NCBI GenBank assembly: GCA_904066235.2
Contig: CAJFCV020000003.1
Span: forward strand, 9,982,001 to 10,046,000
Reading direction: 5' to 3'
DNA: 64,000 bases
Source: Bursaphelenchus xylophilus
Taxonomy: Eukaryota > Nematoda > Chromadorea > Rhabditida > Aphelenchoididae
Position numbers and translations under genes: made by a program. The stretch's first letter is position 1. Every line of letters begins with the position of its first letter. The notes under the pieces were generated by a model. The model was not told the DNA's origin. It saw only the letters and a program-made list of their open reading frames with translations, and searched no databases. This document shows, one piece after another, positions 35,400 through 48,300 of the stretch.

Positions 35400-35989
35400 G
35401 CAAGCTACCGTGAAAATCGAACAGAATGAATGACTGAATTTTATTTCAGAATAAAAGTCGCTCTTCTGATCTATCAAACAACCGTACACGCCCATCACAT
35501 AGCAGAACTTCGGTACATATTTTTTCAGTTCATAATCTCTTCAGATAACCTCAGTACATAATTTCGGACACCTACAATTCGTTGTATACACTATCCACTG
35601 CAGTTACAGAATTTTTGACCTTGCCATGGTACTGTTCGTCAGCGTATCCATTGCCTCTTTTGCAAATTCTGCTCTTCACAGTTCAATGGTTTTCTTTTCA
35701 TTATTGCATCATTAATGAAAAATTTTTACAACCCACTTACAGCTGCATTTCCAAATCACTGCCAAAGTTCTGCTGAGGTCTTTATGAATCTCTATGCCCA
35801 TCAAATGCCCCATTATCCCGGGCGACGAGCGTATTGTTGAGTGTAATGTTCCGGGGGTGTTCATTTGCATTTACAATAAACAGGGAACGATGCAGAACCC
35901 CATAATGTATTTAATTTTGTAAATGTAATGTGTTTTAAGAACAGGGTCCGCGGGCAAAGTCTCTGTCCTCATTCACATCCCGCTACACG
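35400..35989. other. Upstream region of the mucin gene
   Basis: No exon is supportable. A CAGTGGAACTTTGTACAAGG fragment of the CAGTGGAAC family lies at 35374-35393. The promoter of the mucin-like gene should lie here. Confidence 0.4.
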
Positions 35990-38900
35990 ATGCGACTATT
36001 CGTGTTGTTACTTCTCTTCGAAGTCGTGCAAGCTGGCATCTTAAACAGTTTGCGGAATCATTGGTCCAGACTGACCGGGAAGGTGTGCCATGAAGGAGTT
36101 AACTGCGTTTGCGATGACAAAAAGTGCCAAGACGCGTTCGGCGTCCAACATAAGGTAAGCAAGGAATATCGCTTCAATTTTATATCAAGCAATGGCAGTT
36201 CTTCTAGATTAACTAAAGATTTTTTTGTCATACTCAATAGTCGTCCATAGGAAATAGCTTTACAACGAATTCATTAATGGCAATCATCAAGTCTTTTGTC
36301 GTAAATCTGAACGCCATGTTTTCGTTTAACCATGTACTCATGCAGCCAATGACATAAAAGGAAGTTACGAGTAAAGTCATTTTTGCAGTGTCTCTACCCT
36401 CAATGTGACAAGTACGACGTTGCGCAATGCTTCCTTGTATGCGATAAGGGCCACATTAATGGCACAACCACGCTAATCCCTACTGACCTCACAACCACCG
36501 TGATCCCAACAACAAGACCGTCTACTGTCACAACCGCCGAGCCAACAACTGAATTACCGTCAACCGACCAATCGACAGAGCCGCCAACTACGGAACCACC
36601 ATCGACAGAGTCATCAGAACCGGTGCCTTCCTCCGAACCTCCATCATCTGAGCCACCAACCTCAGAGGAACCGTCAACTGAGCCTCCAACTTCAGCAGAG
36701 CCATCATCTGAGCCTCCAAGCTCAGAGCATCCATCGTCGGAAGTGCCTTCCTCCGAACCTCCATCATCTGAGCCACCAACATCAGAGGAGCCATCGTCTC
36801 AGCCTCCGAGCTCAGACCATCCAGCGTCAGAAGGGCCTTCCTCCGAGCCTCCATCAAGTGAGCCACCAACCTCAGAGGAACCGTCAACTGAGCCTCCAAC
36901 CTCAGCGGAGCCATCATCTGAGCCTCCAACCTCAGAGGAGCCATCATCTCAGCCTCCAAGCTCAGAGCATCCATCGTCAGAAGTGCCTTCCTCCGAACCT
37001 CCATCATCTGAGCCACCAACATCAGAGGAGCCGTCGTCTCAGCCTCCGAGCTCAGAGCATCCAGCGTCAGAAGGGCCTTCCTCCGAGCCTCCATCAAGTG
37101 AGCCACCAACCTCAGAGGAACCGTCAACTGAGCCTCCAACCTCAGCGGAGCCATCATCTGAGCCTCCAACCTCAGAGGAGCCATCATCTCAGCCTCCAAG
37201 CTCAGAGCATCCATCGTCAGAAGTGCCTTCCTCCGAACCTCCACCATCTGAGCCACCAACATCAGAGGAGCCATCGTCTCAGCCTCCGAGCTCAGAGCAT
37301 CCAGCGTCAGAAGGGCCTTCCTCCGAACCTCCATCATCTGAGCCACCAACCTCAGAGGAACCGTCAACTGAGCCTCCAACCTCAGAAGAGCCATCGTCTC
37401 AGCCTCCAAGCTCAGAGCATCCAGCGTCAGAAGGGCCTTCCTCCGAGCCTCCATCAAGTGAGCCACCAACCTCAGAGGAGCCATCGTCTCAGCCTCCGAG
37501 CTCAGAGCATCCAGCGTCAGAAGGGCCTTCCTCCGAGCCTCCATCAAGTGAGCCACCAACCTCAGAGGAGCCATCGTCTCAGCCTCCGAGCTCAGAGCAT
37601 CCAGCGTCAGAAGGGCCTTCCTCCGAGCCTCCATCAAGTGAGCCACCAACCTCAGAGGAGCCATCGTCTCAGCCTCCGAGCTCAGAGCATCCAGCGTCAG
37701 AAGGGCCTTCCTCCGAACCTCCATCATCTGAGCCACCAACCTCAGAGGAACCGTCAACTGAGCCTCCAACTTCAGCAGAGCCATCATCTGAGCCTCCAAG
37801 CTCAGAGCATCCATCGTCGGAAGTGCCTTCCTCCGAACCTCCATCATCTGAGCCACCAACATCAGAGGAGCCATCGTCTCAGCCTCCGAGCTCAGACCAT
37901 CCAGCGTCAGAAGGGCCTTCCTCCGAGCCTCCATCAAGTGAGCCACCAACCTCAGAGGAACCGTCAACTGAGCCTCCAACCTCAGCGGAGCCATCATCTG
38001 AGCCTCCAACCTCAGAGGAGCCATCATCTCAGCCTCCAAGCTCAGAGCATCCATCGTCAGAAGTGCCTTCCTCCGAACCTCCATCATCTGAGCCACCAAC
38101 ATCAGAGGAGCCGTCGTCTCAGCCTCCGAGCTCAGAGCATCCAGCGTCAGAAGGGCCTTCCTCCGAGCCTCCATCAAGTGAGCCACCAACCTCAGAGGAA
38201 CCGTCAACTGAGCCTCCAACCTCAGCGGAGCCATCATCTGAGCCTCCAACCTCAGAGGAGCCATCATCTCAGCCTCCAAGCTCAGAGCATCCATCGTCAG
38301 AAGTGCCTTCCTCCGAACCTCCACCATCTGAGCCACCAACATCAGAGGAGCCATCGTCTCAGCCTCCGAGCTCAGAGCATCCAGCGTCAGAAGGGCCTTC
38401 CTCCGAACCTCCATCATCTGAGCCACCAACCTCAGAGGAACCGTCAACTGAGCCTCCAACCTCAGAAGAGCCATCGTCTCAGCCTCCAAGCTCAGAGCAT
38501 CCAGCGTCAGAAGGGCCTTCCTCCGAGCCTCCATCAAGTGAGCCACCAACCTCAGAGGAGCCATCGTCTCAGCCTCCGAGCTCAGAGCATCCAGCGTCAG
38601 AAGGGCCTTCCTCCGAGCCTCCATCAAGTGAGCCACCAACCTCAGAGGAGCCATCGTCTCAGCCTCCGAGCTCAGAGCATCCAGCGTCAGAAGGGCCTTC
38701 CTCCGAGCCTCCATCAAGTGAGCCACCAACCTCAGAGGAGCCATCGTCTCAGCCTCCGAGCTCAGAGCATCCAGCGTCAGAAGGGCCTTCCTCCGAACCT
38801 CCATCATCTGAGCCACCAACCTCAGAGGAACCGTCAACTGAGCCTCCAACCTCAGAAGAGCCATCGTCTCAGCCTCCAAGCTCAGAGCATCCAGCGTCAG

Positions 38901-41900
38901 AAGGGCCTTCCTCCGAGCCTCCATCAAGTGAGCCACCAACCTCAGAGGAGCCATCGTCTCAGCCTCCGAGCTCAGAGCATCCAGCGTCAGAAGGGCCTTC
39001 CTCCGAGCCTCCATCAAGTGAGCCACCAACCTCAGAGGAGCCATCGTCTCAGCCTCCGAGCTCAGAGCATCCAGCGTCAGAAGGGCCTTCCTCCGAACCT
39101 CCATCATCTGAGCCACCAACCTCAGAGGAACCGTCAACTGAGCCTCCAACCTCAGAAGAGCCATCATCTCAGCCTCCGAGCTCAGAGCATCCAGCGTCAG
39201 AAGGGCCTTCCTCCGAGCCTCCATCAAGTGAGCCACCAACCTCAGAGGAGCCATCGTCTCAGCCTCCGAGCTCAGAGCATCCAGCGTCAGAAGGGCCTTC
39301 CTCCGAACCTCCATCATCTGAGCCACCAACCTCAGAGGAACCGTCAACTGAGCCTCCAACCTCAGAAGAGCCATCGTCTCAGCCTCCAAGCTCAGAGCAT
39401 CCAGCGTCAGAAGGGCCTTCCTCCGAGCCTCCATCAAGTGAGCCACCAACCTCAGAGGAGCCATCGCCTCAGCCTCCGAGCTCAGAGCATCCAGCGTCAG
39501 AAGGGCCTTCCTCCGAACCTCCATCATCTGAGCCACCAACCTCAGAGGAACCGTCAACCGAGCCTCCAACCTCAGAAGAGCCATCGTCTCAGCCTCCAAG
39601 CTCAGAGCATCCAGCGTCAGAAGGGCCTTCCTCCGAGCCTCCATCAAGTGAGCCACCAACCTCAGAGGAGCCATCGTCTCAGCCTCCGAGCTCAGAGCAT
39701 CCAGCGTCAGAAGGGCCTTCCTCCGAACCTCCATCATCTGAGCCACCAACCTCAGAGGAACCGTCAACCGAGCCTCCAACCTCAGAAGAGCCATCATCTC
39801 AGCCTCCGAGCTCAGAGCATCCAGCGTCAGAAGGGCCTTCCTCCGAACCTCCATCATCTGAGCCACCAACCTCAGAGGAACCGTCAACTGAGCCTCCAAC
39901 CTCAGAAGAGCCATCGTCTCAGCCTCCAAGCTCAGAGCATCCAGCGTCAGAAGGGCCTTCCTCCGAACCTCCATCATCTGAGCCACCAACCTCAGAGGAA
40001 CCGTCAACTGAGCCTCCAACCTCAGAAGAGCCATCGTCTCAGCCTCCAAGCTCAGAGCATCCAGCGTCAGAAGGGCCTTCCTCCGAGCCTCCATCAAGTG
40101 AGCCACCAACCTCAGAGGAGCCATCGTCTCAGCCTCCGAGCTCAGAGCATCCAGCGTCAGAAGGGCCTTCCTCCGAGCCCCCATCAAGTGAGCCGCCAAC
40201 CTCAGAGGAGCCATCGTCTCAGCCTCCGAGCTCAGAGCATCCAGCGTCAGAAGGGCCTTCCTCCGAACCTCCATCATCTGAGCCACCAACCTCAGAGGAA
40301 CCGTCAACTGAGCCTCCAACCTCAGAAGAGCCATCGTCTCAGCCTCCAAGCTCAGAGCATCCAGCGTCAGAAGGGCCTTCCTCCGAACCTCCATCAAGTG
40401 AGCCACCAACCTCAGAGGAGCCATCGTCTCAGCCTCCGAGCTCAGAGCATCCAGCGTCAGAAGGGCCTTCCTCCGAACCTCCATCATCTGAGCCACCAAC
40501 CTCAGAGGAGCCATCGTCTCAGCCTCCGAGCTCAGAGCATCCAGCGTCAGAAGGGCCTTCCTCCGAGCCTCCATCAAGTGAGCCACCAACCTCAGAGGAA
40601 CCGTCAACTGAGCCTCCAACCTCAGAAGAGCCATCGTCTCAACCTCCAAGCTCAGAGCATCCAGCGTCAGAAGGGCCTTCCTCCGAGCCTCCATCAAGTG
40701 AGCCACCAACCTCAGAGGAGCCATCGTCTCAGCCTCCGAGCTCAGAGCATCCAGCGTCAGAAGGGCCTTCCTCCAAACCTCCATCATCTGAGCCACCAAC
40801 CTCAGAGGAACCGTCAACTGAGCCTCCAACCTCAGAGGAGCCATCATCTCAGCCTCCAAGCTCAGAGCATCCAGCGTCAGAAGGGCCTTCCTCCGAACCT
40901 CCATCAAGTGAGCCACCAACCTCAGAGGAGCCATCGTCTCAGCCTCCGAGCTCAGAGCATCCAGCGTCAGAAGGGCCTTCCTCCAAACCTCCATCATCTG
41001 AGCCACCAACCTCAGAGGAACCGTCAACTGAGCCTCCAACCTCAGAGGAGCCATCATCTCAGCCTCCAAGCTCAGAGCATCCAGCGTCAGAAGGGCCTTC
41101 CTCCGAACCTCCATCAAGTGAGCCACCAACCTCAGAGGAGCCATCGTCTCAGCCTCCAACCTCAGAGGAGCCATCATCACAGCCTCCGAGCTCAGAGCAT
41201 CCATCGTCAGAGAAGCCTTCCTCCAAGCCTCCCTCAACAGAGCCACCATCTTCTGAAGGGCCATCAACAGAGCATCCGAGCTCAGGACATCCATCGACCG
41301 AGGTACCTTCCGAGTTTCCCGCAACTGCCTCCTCGACCTCAGTTCCATCTTCAAGTGAACCTGTACCTACCCAGACTTCCCCCGTTCCAGTCACGGTATT
41401 GCCAAACCAGTTGGAATGCCTTTATTCCGAGACGGGTCATCCTTGCAATCAAACGGTTTGTCACGATTTCTGCGCGCAGAAGCATTACGACTCTTGTTAC
41501 TACAGCGGATGCAACGGCTTTTCTTGTGTTAGTACATGTGTTCGGTTTACTCGTGCTGGGAAGACATACCACTTGTATCATGGAGCTGAGTCCGCGGGAG
41601 AGAAATCCTTTGCCCAAATTACTGCTATCTACGATGCACTCAACAAGACCGGGATTCATCACGATAAAAGCGAGACCATTCTGACAAAAAGACCACAAGG
41701 GTCTGGCCGTGCCGTCGAAGGAGGTCTGGGCATTTTGAATTTGAAAAAACAGGATCAAGAGGAGAGTTATGCCGCCAAGAAAAAATCGGGGGAGTCGGCC
41801 GTCAACTTGTCTGACGTGTTGGCCAAGGCTGCGAAGAACAAAGAGAAGGAGAAGGATCAATACATTTACGAAGAAGTTCAAGACGTTGTAACAGAAATTA

Positions 41901-41932
41901 TGCCCTTCAAAGTGGTGACAAGATATGTCTAA
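35990..41932 (+). CDS. Giant secreted mucin-like Ser/Glu/Pro repeat protein
   Basis: Two exons (35990-36154, 36389-41932) encode 1902 aa. Order: signal peptide MRLFVLLLLFEVVQA; a cysteine-rich N-terminal domain split by the intron (CHEGVNCVCDDKKC, then CLYPQC...CFLVC); a Thr-rich linker; about 1,500 residues of pentapeptide repeats of type SSEPP/TSEEP/SSQPP/SSEHP/ASEGP; an 8-Cys domain at about 1732-1773 spaced C-x8-C-x4-C-x3-C-x7-C-x4-C-x4-C-x3-C; and a ~130-residue Lys/Glu-rich tail ending VVTRYV. Density of Ser/Thr next to Pro predicts heavy O-glycosylation, so a mucin of surface coat, gut or cuticle is likely (inference). The C-terminal cysteine framework is that of the small peptides at 33667 and 49872. 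AATAAA is at 41956-41961. Other frames through the array are open only because the repeat has no stops. Confidence 0.85.
36625..41160 (+). repeat. In-frame 15/90/120-bp tandem array inside the mucin gene
   Basis: The base unit is 15 bp (5 aa). These are ordered into 90-bp units (TSEEP SSQPP SSEHP ASEGP SSEPP SSEPP) and 120-bp units with an extra TSEEP STEPP pair. About three dozen units carry ASEGP. Units are nearly identical at the DNA level. Segment 36625-37740 is repeated directly as 37705-38820 at a 1,080-bp offset, with no difference seen over the aligned lines, including rare variants. Confidence 0.95.
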
Positions 41933-42107
41933 TAACTTTTGGCTGAATGCAAACGAATAAATATTGTTAATTACATAAAATTACAAAAAAATACACTGAA
42001 ATTATTCAAATTTCAAAAAAAAATTATTTTTTTCAAAAATTTTGTTTTGATTTTCTCATTTTCCTTTACTTTTCTCCTCAAAACTCCACCCGGCGGTCGG
42101 TTGCTCA

Positions 42108-42365
42108 ATGAGGTTGCTCCATATTCCTCTGATCTCTCTCCTCGTCCTGTTCTCTTTGGTATGGGCCGAATACACTTGCGAATCGGACAGTGACTGTGTC
42201 AAGGAAGACCTGGGAATCTATTATTGTCAAACCTCTTTCGAGGGATCCACTTTTTACGGAGCGCGATGCAACTACTTCGCTCCGGCCAAGATGAATCTCT
42301 GCGATTTCTACTGCATGGTGCCCTATGAAGAAGAGCGTTGTCCAAGGGGTTTTCTAGCTTATTGA
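42108..42365 (+). CDS. Small secreted cysteine-rich protein
   Basis: An 85-aa single-exon protein with signal peptide MRLLHIPLISLLVLFSLVWA. The mature part has seven cysteines (YTCESDSDC, YYC, RC, LCDFYC, RC). It starts 175 bp after the mucin stop, on the same strand, so downstream operon-style expression is possible. The cysteine spacing differs from the 8-Cys family. AATAAA at about 42400. The function is unknown. Confidence 0.65.
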   Translation: MRLLHIPLISLLVLFSLVWAEYTCESDSDCVKEDLGIYYCQTSFEGSTFYGARCNYFAPAKMNLCDFYCMVPYEEERCPRGFLAY

Positions 42366-45300
42366 TGTTGATTTATATTATTTTTGGGATTTTAGCAAAA
42401 ATAAATATTTTGAATTTGGTTTGGGAGTTCATTATTGGCCAGATGAAGGAGTTAGACGAAATTTCCAATGATAATTTTGTAGCGTATTTATCTTGTAATC
42501 GAACCTTTGTACAACAAATCTTGTGGTAAAAAAATCGTTTGTTATAAAAGGGTTTTGCTGCATGAAGGCTGATTTTTGCCTTGACTGTAGGAATCTTTTG
42601 TTATGGCATTGTATTTCAGAACAATAAGGCCATCAAAGTTAAAAACATTGGAATATACCTGCCCTTGCGTCAAATTTCTATCCAAAAAACAAATCTCTGA
42701 TCTCTCAAGATTTGCTATCCAAGCGCAACAGCTTTTATTTTCATCCAAAGATTACGGTAATTTCTGTTTGTTCCATTCCCATACTTTGATTACCCCCAAA
42801 TTAGAATATTCCGAAACCAGCTCTCATCTTTTTTTTATTCCCCTCTCATGGCGATTCCGGAAAACTCCTTAAACCAGAATTCCTCTGGATTCCCTCCGAG
42901 GGGTGTGAAACTCCGAAGCTGCCCTTAAAAAGCGCCGAATTCGAATCACTTTCCCCCTTTTGTTTTCGGCGAGTTCTGTTACGGTTTTACGCTGTAATGG
43001 AACAAACGAAACGGGCAATTTGCATTGTGTTTGAGGTAAAGCTGCGGTATTTTTGTGTGAGCTCACTTTATTGAGTTCTAAATGCTCCAAAAACACCTTT
43101 TTTATACCCGTATCATGCTGCCTAGTATACCGTGCAAGACCCATTTTTCAGAAGCAATTCATTGCTTCTAGAAATATTCTGAATACCTCAAAATGCATTG
43201 CTCAGATGTTCTTCAAACTTTGCACACACAGTGTTCCTGGACAAAGTATAAATTGCTGAAAACTTCAGCTCGCGCTTTCGAGATTCTGCCGAGATATTCA
43301 CCGATCTTTTTCGACGAGAGAGTGTGAAAAATTCCGAGTACGGTTAGAGAAAAAAAGGGTACTGACATATTTCTTTTAATGTTGAGAAAGAACAATTTAT
43401 TTTTTGTAGAATTGTTGCATTATCCGGTGAAAGTAAGCCCAAAATTTTTCATGTACGAATTCATAAAAAATCATCAAATTTGACCAACCTTCAGATTAAA
43501 AATCTAGCTTAATTATGCAAAACCCGACTTAGGAATGTCTCACTCATCATAGAAAAATTAATCCAGACAAGTTTCATTAAGATCAGTGCGCCCCACTTCC
43601 CTGTAAAGGATAAATTATTCCGAATATCCGAGGATCCTTTGAGGTGCTTTCATCCCAATTTTGTAATTTCTTCCTTTTGTTTTGTTTTTATTAACGACCT
43701 CGTAAACCGAGTTCAAGAACTTTTTTGGTTCGTGAAAATGAACAAAAAAGGGTCAAGTCCGTGGGGATCGACAAGATCATAATCGGAAATCCAATAACAA
43801 GGAAGTGTTAGAGATACGTTAAAATTGGGGCAGTAGTAAATAAACGTATGAATTTTTGGAAGGTGGCCAAGATTGGGTGTAAACATCTGTTTTTCGAGTG
43901 AAGCAAAACATTTTTTTTATTTTGTCGATAATCTTCGAACACTTCCTTGATCAATAAATTTTCACTTTTCAAACCGAACAGCGACTTTTCGCCAAAAACT
44001 GAAGTAGACTTTCTGACTGAAAACATGATTTATGACCAGCTGTCTTCAGGGTATCAACTTTCGTCTTCGAAGCGGTTTAAACTCTGTTCAAAGATGTGAT
44101 TTCATCAAAAACAAAACAACTTTAAACCTTGTTTTTTCAAAGCAAATATTTCAAAAAATTGTGTTATGCAATTTCTGTAATCTTCGAAAAAATTAGATCA
44201 TTTTATCGCTATTTCCCATACGGAACAAGAACTCATTTTATCTCTATGCCTTTTTTATGTCTTTACCGCTTTCTCACTCTTGCTTGATTTAGAATCTGTT
44301 TGCTTTGGCTTTGCGAGGGTTCCGAGCGTGGTCAACAAGTCTTTTGCTTTTTAAAATTCTTGATTTTATTTTGTTTTCTGAAGACGTCGCGGAAAGACAG
44401 TGCTAGTTTTCAAGAGATTTTATGTGGCGTTTGGAGAAAAATTTATAAAATTTCTGTTTTTCGCCAAAAAAATCATAAAAACAAACGCTGATTTCTTTCG
44501 TATTTTACCGTCAAATTGGTGAATTTTGATAACAAATCTGACTTTGCGTTTTCAATTCGATTTTAGCGATAGTTAATTTTTCGGATTTTTTGCACTGTGC
44601 AAAGCGAAAAATAGGCTGAAAATGGGCTTGCACTGTGCAATGAAGACAGTTTTTGCAAAAGTTTCGAAAAAATTGAAAATTTGATTTTATGGGAAAAGTG
44701 GTATTTTATGCAGTGAAGCTCTGTAAAAAACGCTTATACAACAAAACCTGTCTATAACACATAATGGTTCTGTGAGCCACTTTTCGGTCAAATGAACCTT
44801 GTATATACAAGAAAACCTCTCTATTATGAATGAATATTTTAAATTCTCTAGAAATTTGCTGTACAGAGGATTAGCTGTATTTGATCTACAAAAATTATCG
44901 TCTTCAAAAAAAATTTCTTTTTAATTTTACGTCCATTTCCTCCGACCATTCTGTTCCAATGACCCCCCTTTCGTTATAAAGCGCCTTTGGGAATAACGCA
45001 GCGGAAATGGCCTTCAGAATCCATGCGACGATCGTCTCCGTTCCCCAAAACGACCTTCACAGTCTTTTATAAACAACTTTGGCGGAAATAATATTTTCAT
45101 TCGGATCCATAATGGACCTCTTCATATAAAGTAAATACTCCCGATCCCCCCACCCAAAATCCCGCATTCAAAATCACGACTTTCGTTGCGCGCGGGAAGG
45201 GTTTTTGTGGAAAAATTTAAATGAATTACCGTCTTCGTTTATTGTAGAGTGCTGTTTTTTTCGCGGGTACAGGTCACGTTGGGATGGTTAGTGACCAGTA

Positions 45301-45385
45301 GGCGGGAAGAAGGGAGAAGGATTCAGAGGAATGCAATGAATCAAGTCCGAAGAAAAGTTGAGGACAAGTCGAGCAAGTGCTGGAC
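42366..45385. other. Intergenic 3-kb region
   Basis: No exon is supportable. Repeats: a CAGTGGAAC-family fragment at 42500-42555, a TTTGCAGG-TTAGC repeat copy at 43255-43335, a partial four-box element at 44566-44660, and another CAGTGGAAC-family copy at 44708-44830. The TIL-gene promoter must lie at its end. Confidence 0.45.
44566..44660. repeat. Four-box element, partly decayed
   Basis: Intact GCACTGTGC boxes at 44592 and 44630 are 38 bp apart and flank AAAATAGGCTGAAAA. Degenerate boxes lie where expected, at 44566 (-26) and ~44655. Same element as the nine intact copies at 45-56 kb. Confidence 0.7.
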
Positions 45386-48300
45386 ATGAACCATTCATGG
45401 GTCGTTTTAATTGTAAGTTGATTTGAAATTTGATTTTTCGCATGAAAAACTGTTTTGGAAACAAACATTTTTTTAATTATTAGAGTTGATTTATATATTT
45501 TTAGCTAAAATTTTCTATAAACCGTTAAATTTCTTTGCCCTTAGGCTTTACAGTGGTCAGTTTTTTTTCACGACAACCTTCGAAAAAATTTTTATCGTTA
45601 AATTTTTTCTGCACTGTGCAAAGACTTCTAATTTTTGCACTGTGCAGCCCAAAAAATAGGCTAAAATTCTCCTTGCACGGCGCAATGGGCATAAAATTTT
45701 GCACCGTGCAAAAAAAATCAAAAAAAAATTTTACTTTTTTCAAATTCAGCTTTCATTTTTCAGCTAATAATTTTCTCCCTTACCGAAAAAATCGTCGCCA
45801 AATGTCCTGAGATTGCTTGCGAATCCGGTCTTTCATGCGATTACAATACCGGAATTTGCCGTCGTTTTCGGGTCCCCGGCGAAGGTCTACAACATTTTGC
45901 ACTGGACTGGAACAAATGTCAAGACGTGGTCTGTCCTCCGGGATATCACTGTGATGGCACTAGTGGCGTTTGCACAAGAGTTAATGGACAAGTTGGACAG
46001 TCAGACCCTTGTGAAGGAATTATTTGCCCTCCGGGCTTCACGTGTGCTGAAAGTAAGTCAGCAGAGCGTTCTTTGGTAAACGAAAACTTGGTTTACAAGA
46101 TTCCAAAAAATTTTCACAAACAAAATGCACCGTGCGAAAATTTTGGATTTTTGCACCGTGCAGTGCCATTTTTAGCCTATTTTTGGCGGCGCACAGTGCA
46201 AAGAAGGGGTGTTTTTGCACAGTGCGGAGAAATTTGAAAACTCATGAATTGAGCAAAATCTGTATGATAATGAAAAAAAATACGTTTTGAGTATTTTAAC
46301 ATCAAGGAAGAGCTGCAACGCGAAGCTAGACTCCGCAATTTTTTTTGTGAAACATTATTTTTTTAAAATTTTTGCTTTTTTTGCAGTGTTTTCATCAAAA
46401 CTGAGAAATTAAATATTAACTTTTTACAAGAATTCCAGTACGTTACAGAACCATTGTCAGCGGAAAAACAAAAATTTTAGGCCGCTGCGTTCAAGACGAG
46501 CCAATCACCACCGAGGATTTGGACCCCAACCCCATGTGCCGCGGTGTCCGTTGTCCGGAGGGCTTCGAGTGCTCTCCCATCAGTGGGATCTGTCATCCAC
46601 CGCCTAAACAATTCGACCCTTTTGACCATGTGTTTGAAGATGAACCTGTTAGATCTCTGGAAGACGAATCTTTAACACTTTTGCAATGCCCTCCGAATTC
46701 GCATTACGAGAATTGCGCCGCTCCGTGCACTTCCACTTGCGTGGACATTAGACCTGACTGCAAACAACATGACTATGAGTGTATTAGAACGTGTGTTTGC
46801 GACAATGGATTCGTTCAGGTTAGCCCGTTGAATGCAACTTGTGTGGCGGCCAGGGAATGCGAGGTAGTGGCGAGAGAGCACGCCAATAGTAAGTAAGGAA
46901 ATTTCAATCATTTTCATCTATACAGGGTGGGCCAAAAAAAATGGACATTAATTTTTCTTGGATTTTTCATGCCATGAAACAGTTTGTGAAAAAAGGTATA
47001 TATGGCATGAAAGTACTGTGTTAAGGTAACATATTTACTGTAGAATTTTTGTCCTACCTGCAGAAGTTTCTAACATACGGTTGCAGGAAGGTCACCGAGT
47101 CAGCGCGCCAATTCCCGCGGCAAAAATTTCAAAAGTTCTTACCCCTAAATTTTTTAGAGTCGCTGTAAAGACATACCAAGCAGTCTACGCAAATCTAGGA
47201 GACATGCCCCCTTAGGCTTTAAAAGGATTTAACCCAAGCATTTCGGAAAATGAAGAACCAGTGACCAGAAGCAAGACACTCGGCCAGGGAAAATCGAGCT
47301 TTATTTGGACGCTTTCGGAAAATCGATGCTCTACCAAACATAGTGACCATTTTGAAACTAATTACCCCCATACGGTGTTTACAACTCTACGATGAATATA
47401 CTAAGCGCATTTTTGACAATAGTACCCCTCAATCAGCAAGATGGCAAGCAAAAAATTGATTTTTTTGACTTTTTGATGGGTCATCGCAATAATACATGGA
47501 TTCTGAAAGCTAGCTGCATCCTCATTTTATGAAACTGACTTAAAATGGAAGAAAGGGGTCGTATCACCTTGATATAAAAGTATCCCGTCATAGTTATCCG
47601 GAACGTTGAAGAACGCCAACAAAAAAGAAAAAATTTTCTGATCAAAAAATATCAGCGTCTCTGGGTATAGCCGGCTGAAATTTTTTAAGGTCTGCGCACG
47701 GCTGATGCAAGCTATTATCAAATCAACTGCTGGCCCATGTAAAGCAATGTTAGATGTCTTACAGTGACCACTTTTTGCTATCAATAGCATGAGCCGGGCT
47801 CCCCTGCGACTCTTGAATGTCAATTATCTCAAAAATCTAGAATTATCTAGATGGACCTCTTGTGGATCACGTTGAGAACTGCTGGAGCGAAATTAATAGA
47901 ATACTATCAGCTGTTTTGCTTCTGTGGGCTCCCCTTAGTATCATGATAAACAGTCAACCACCAGTTTTGGGCTGGTCGTAGACGTTCAGGTCATTGAAGA
48001 TTTTTGGACCCATAAAATTTTCGGAAAACGAAATCAGAATATGGACTGGTCTAGCATTTTGGTTTGTATCAGCGGTTCAACAAAAGTATATAAAAAATTT
48101 AAATAGTTGTGATAAAGTAGGATAGTTGACAATTATAAAACTATTTTCCTTTCCGTTGATTACGGTATTCGTGCCGGGATACACCTACTTTTAATTTTGT
48201 CCATTTTTTTGGCCCACCCTGTATAATGACTTTACTTTAATAGTTAAAAAGCCTATCTATGATGCTTTTTTATTTTTCTTACAAGCTGATTTCTCTGGAC

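Noticed and set aside
36625..41160. CRISPR-like array
   Set aside because: Repeats are contiguous, coding and without unique spacers, in a eukaryotic genome.
36588..41354. 1588-codon antisense ORF and 1608-codon alternative frame over the mucin array
   Set aside because: The repeat unit is a multiple of 3 nt and lacks stops in several frames, so long ORFs arise automatically. Only the frame with a signal peptide and cysteine domains is plausible.
46038..46237. Extension of TIL exon 2 into the following ORF
   Set aside because: The ORF continues through the four-box element. The GTAAGT donor at 46053 and phase match to 46481 show this part is intron.
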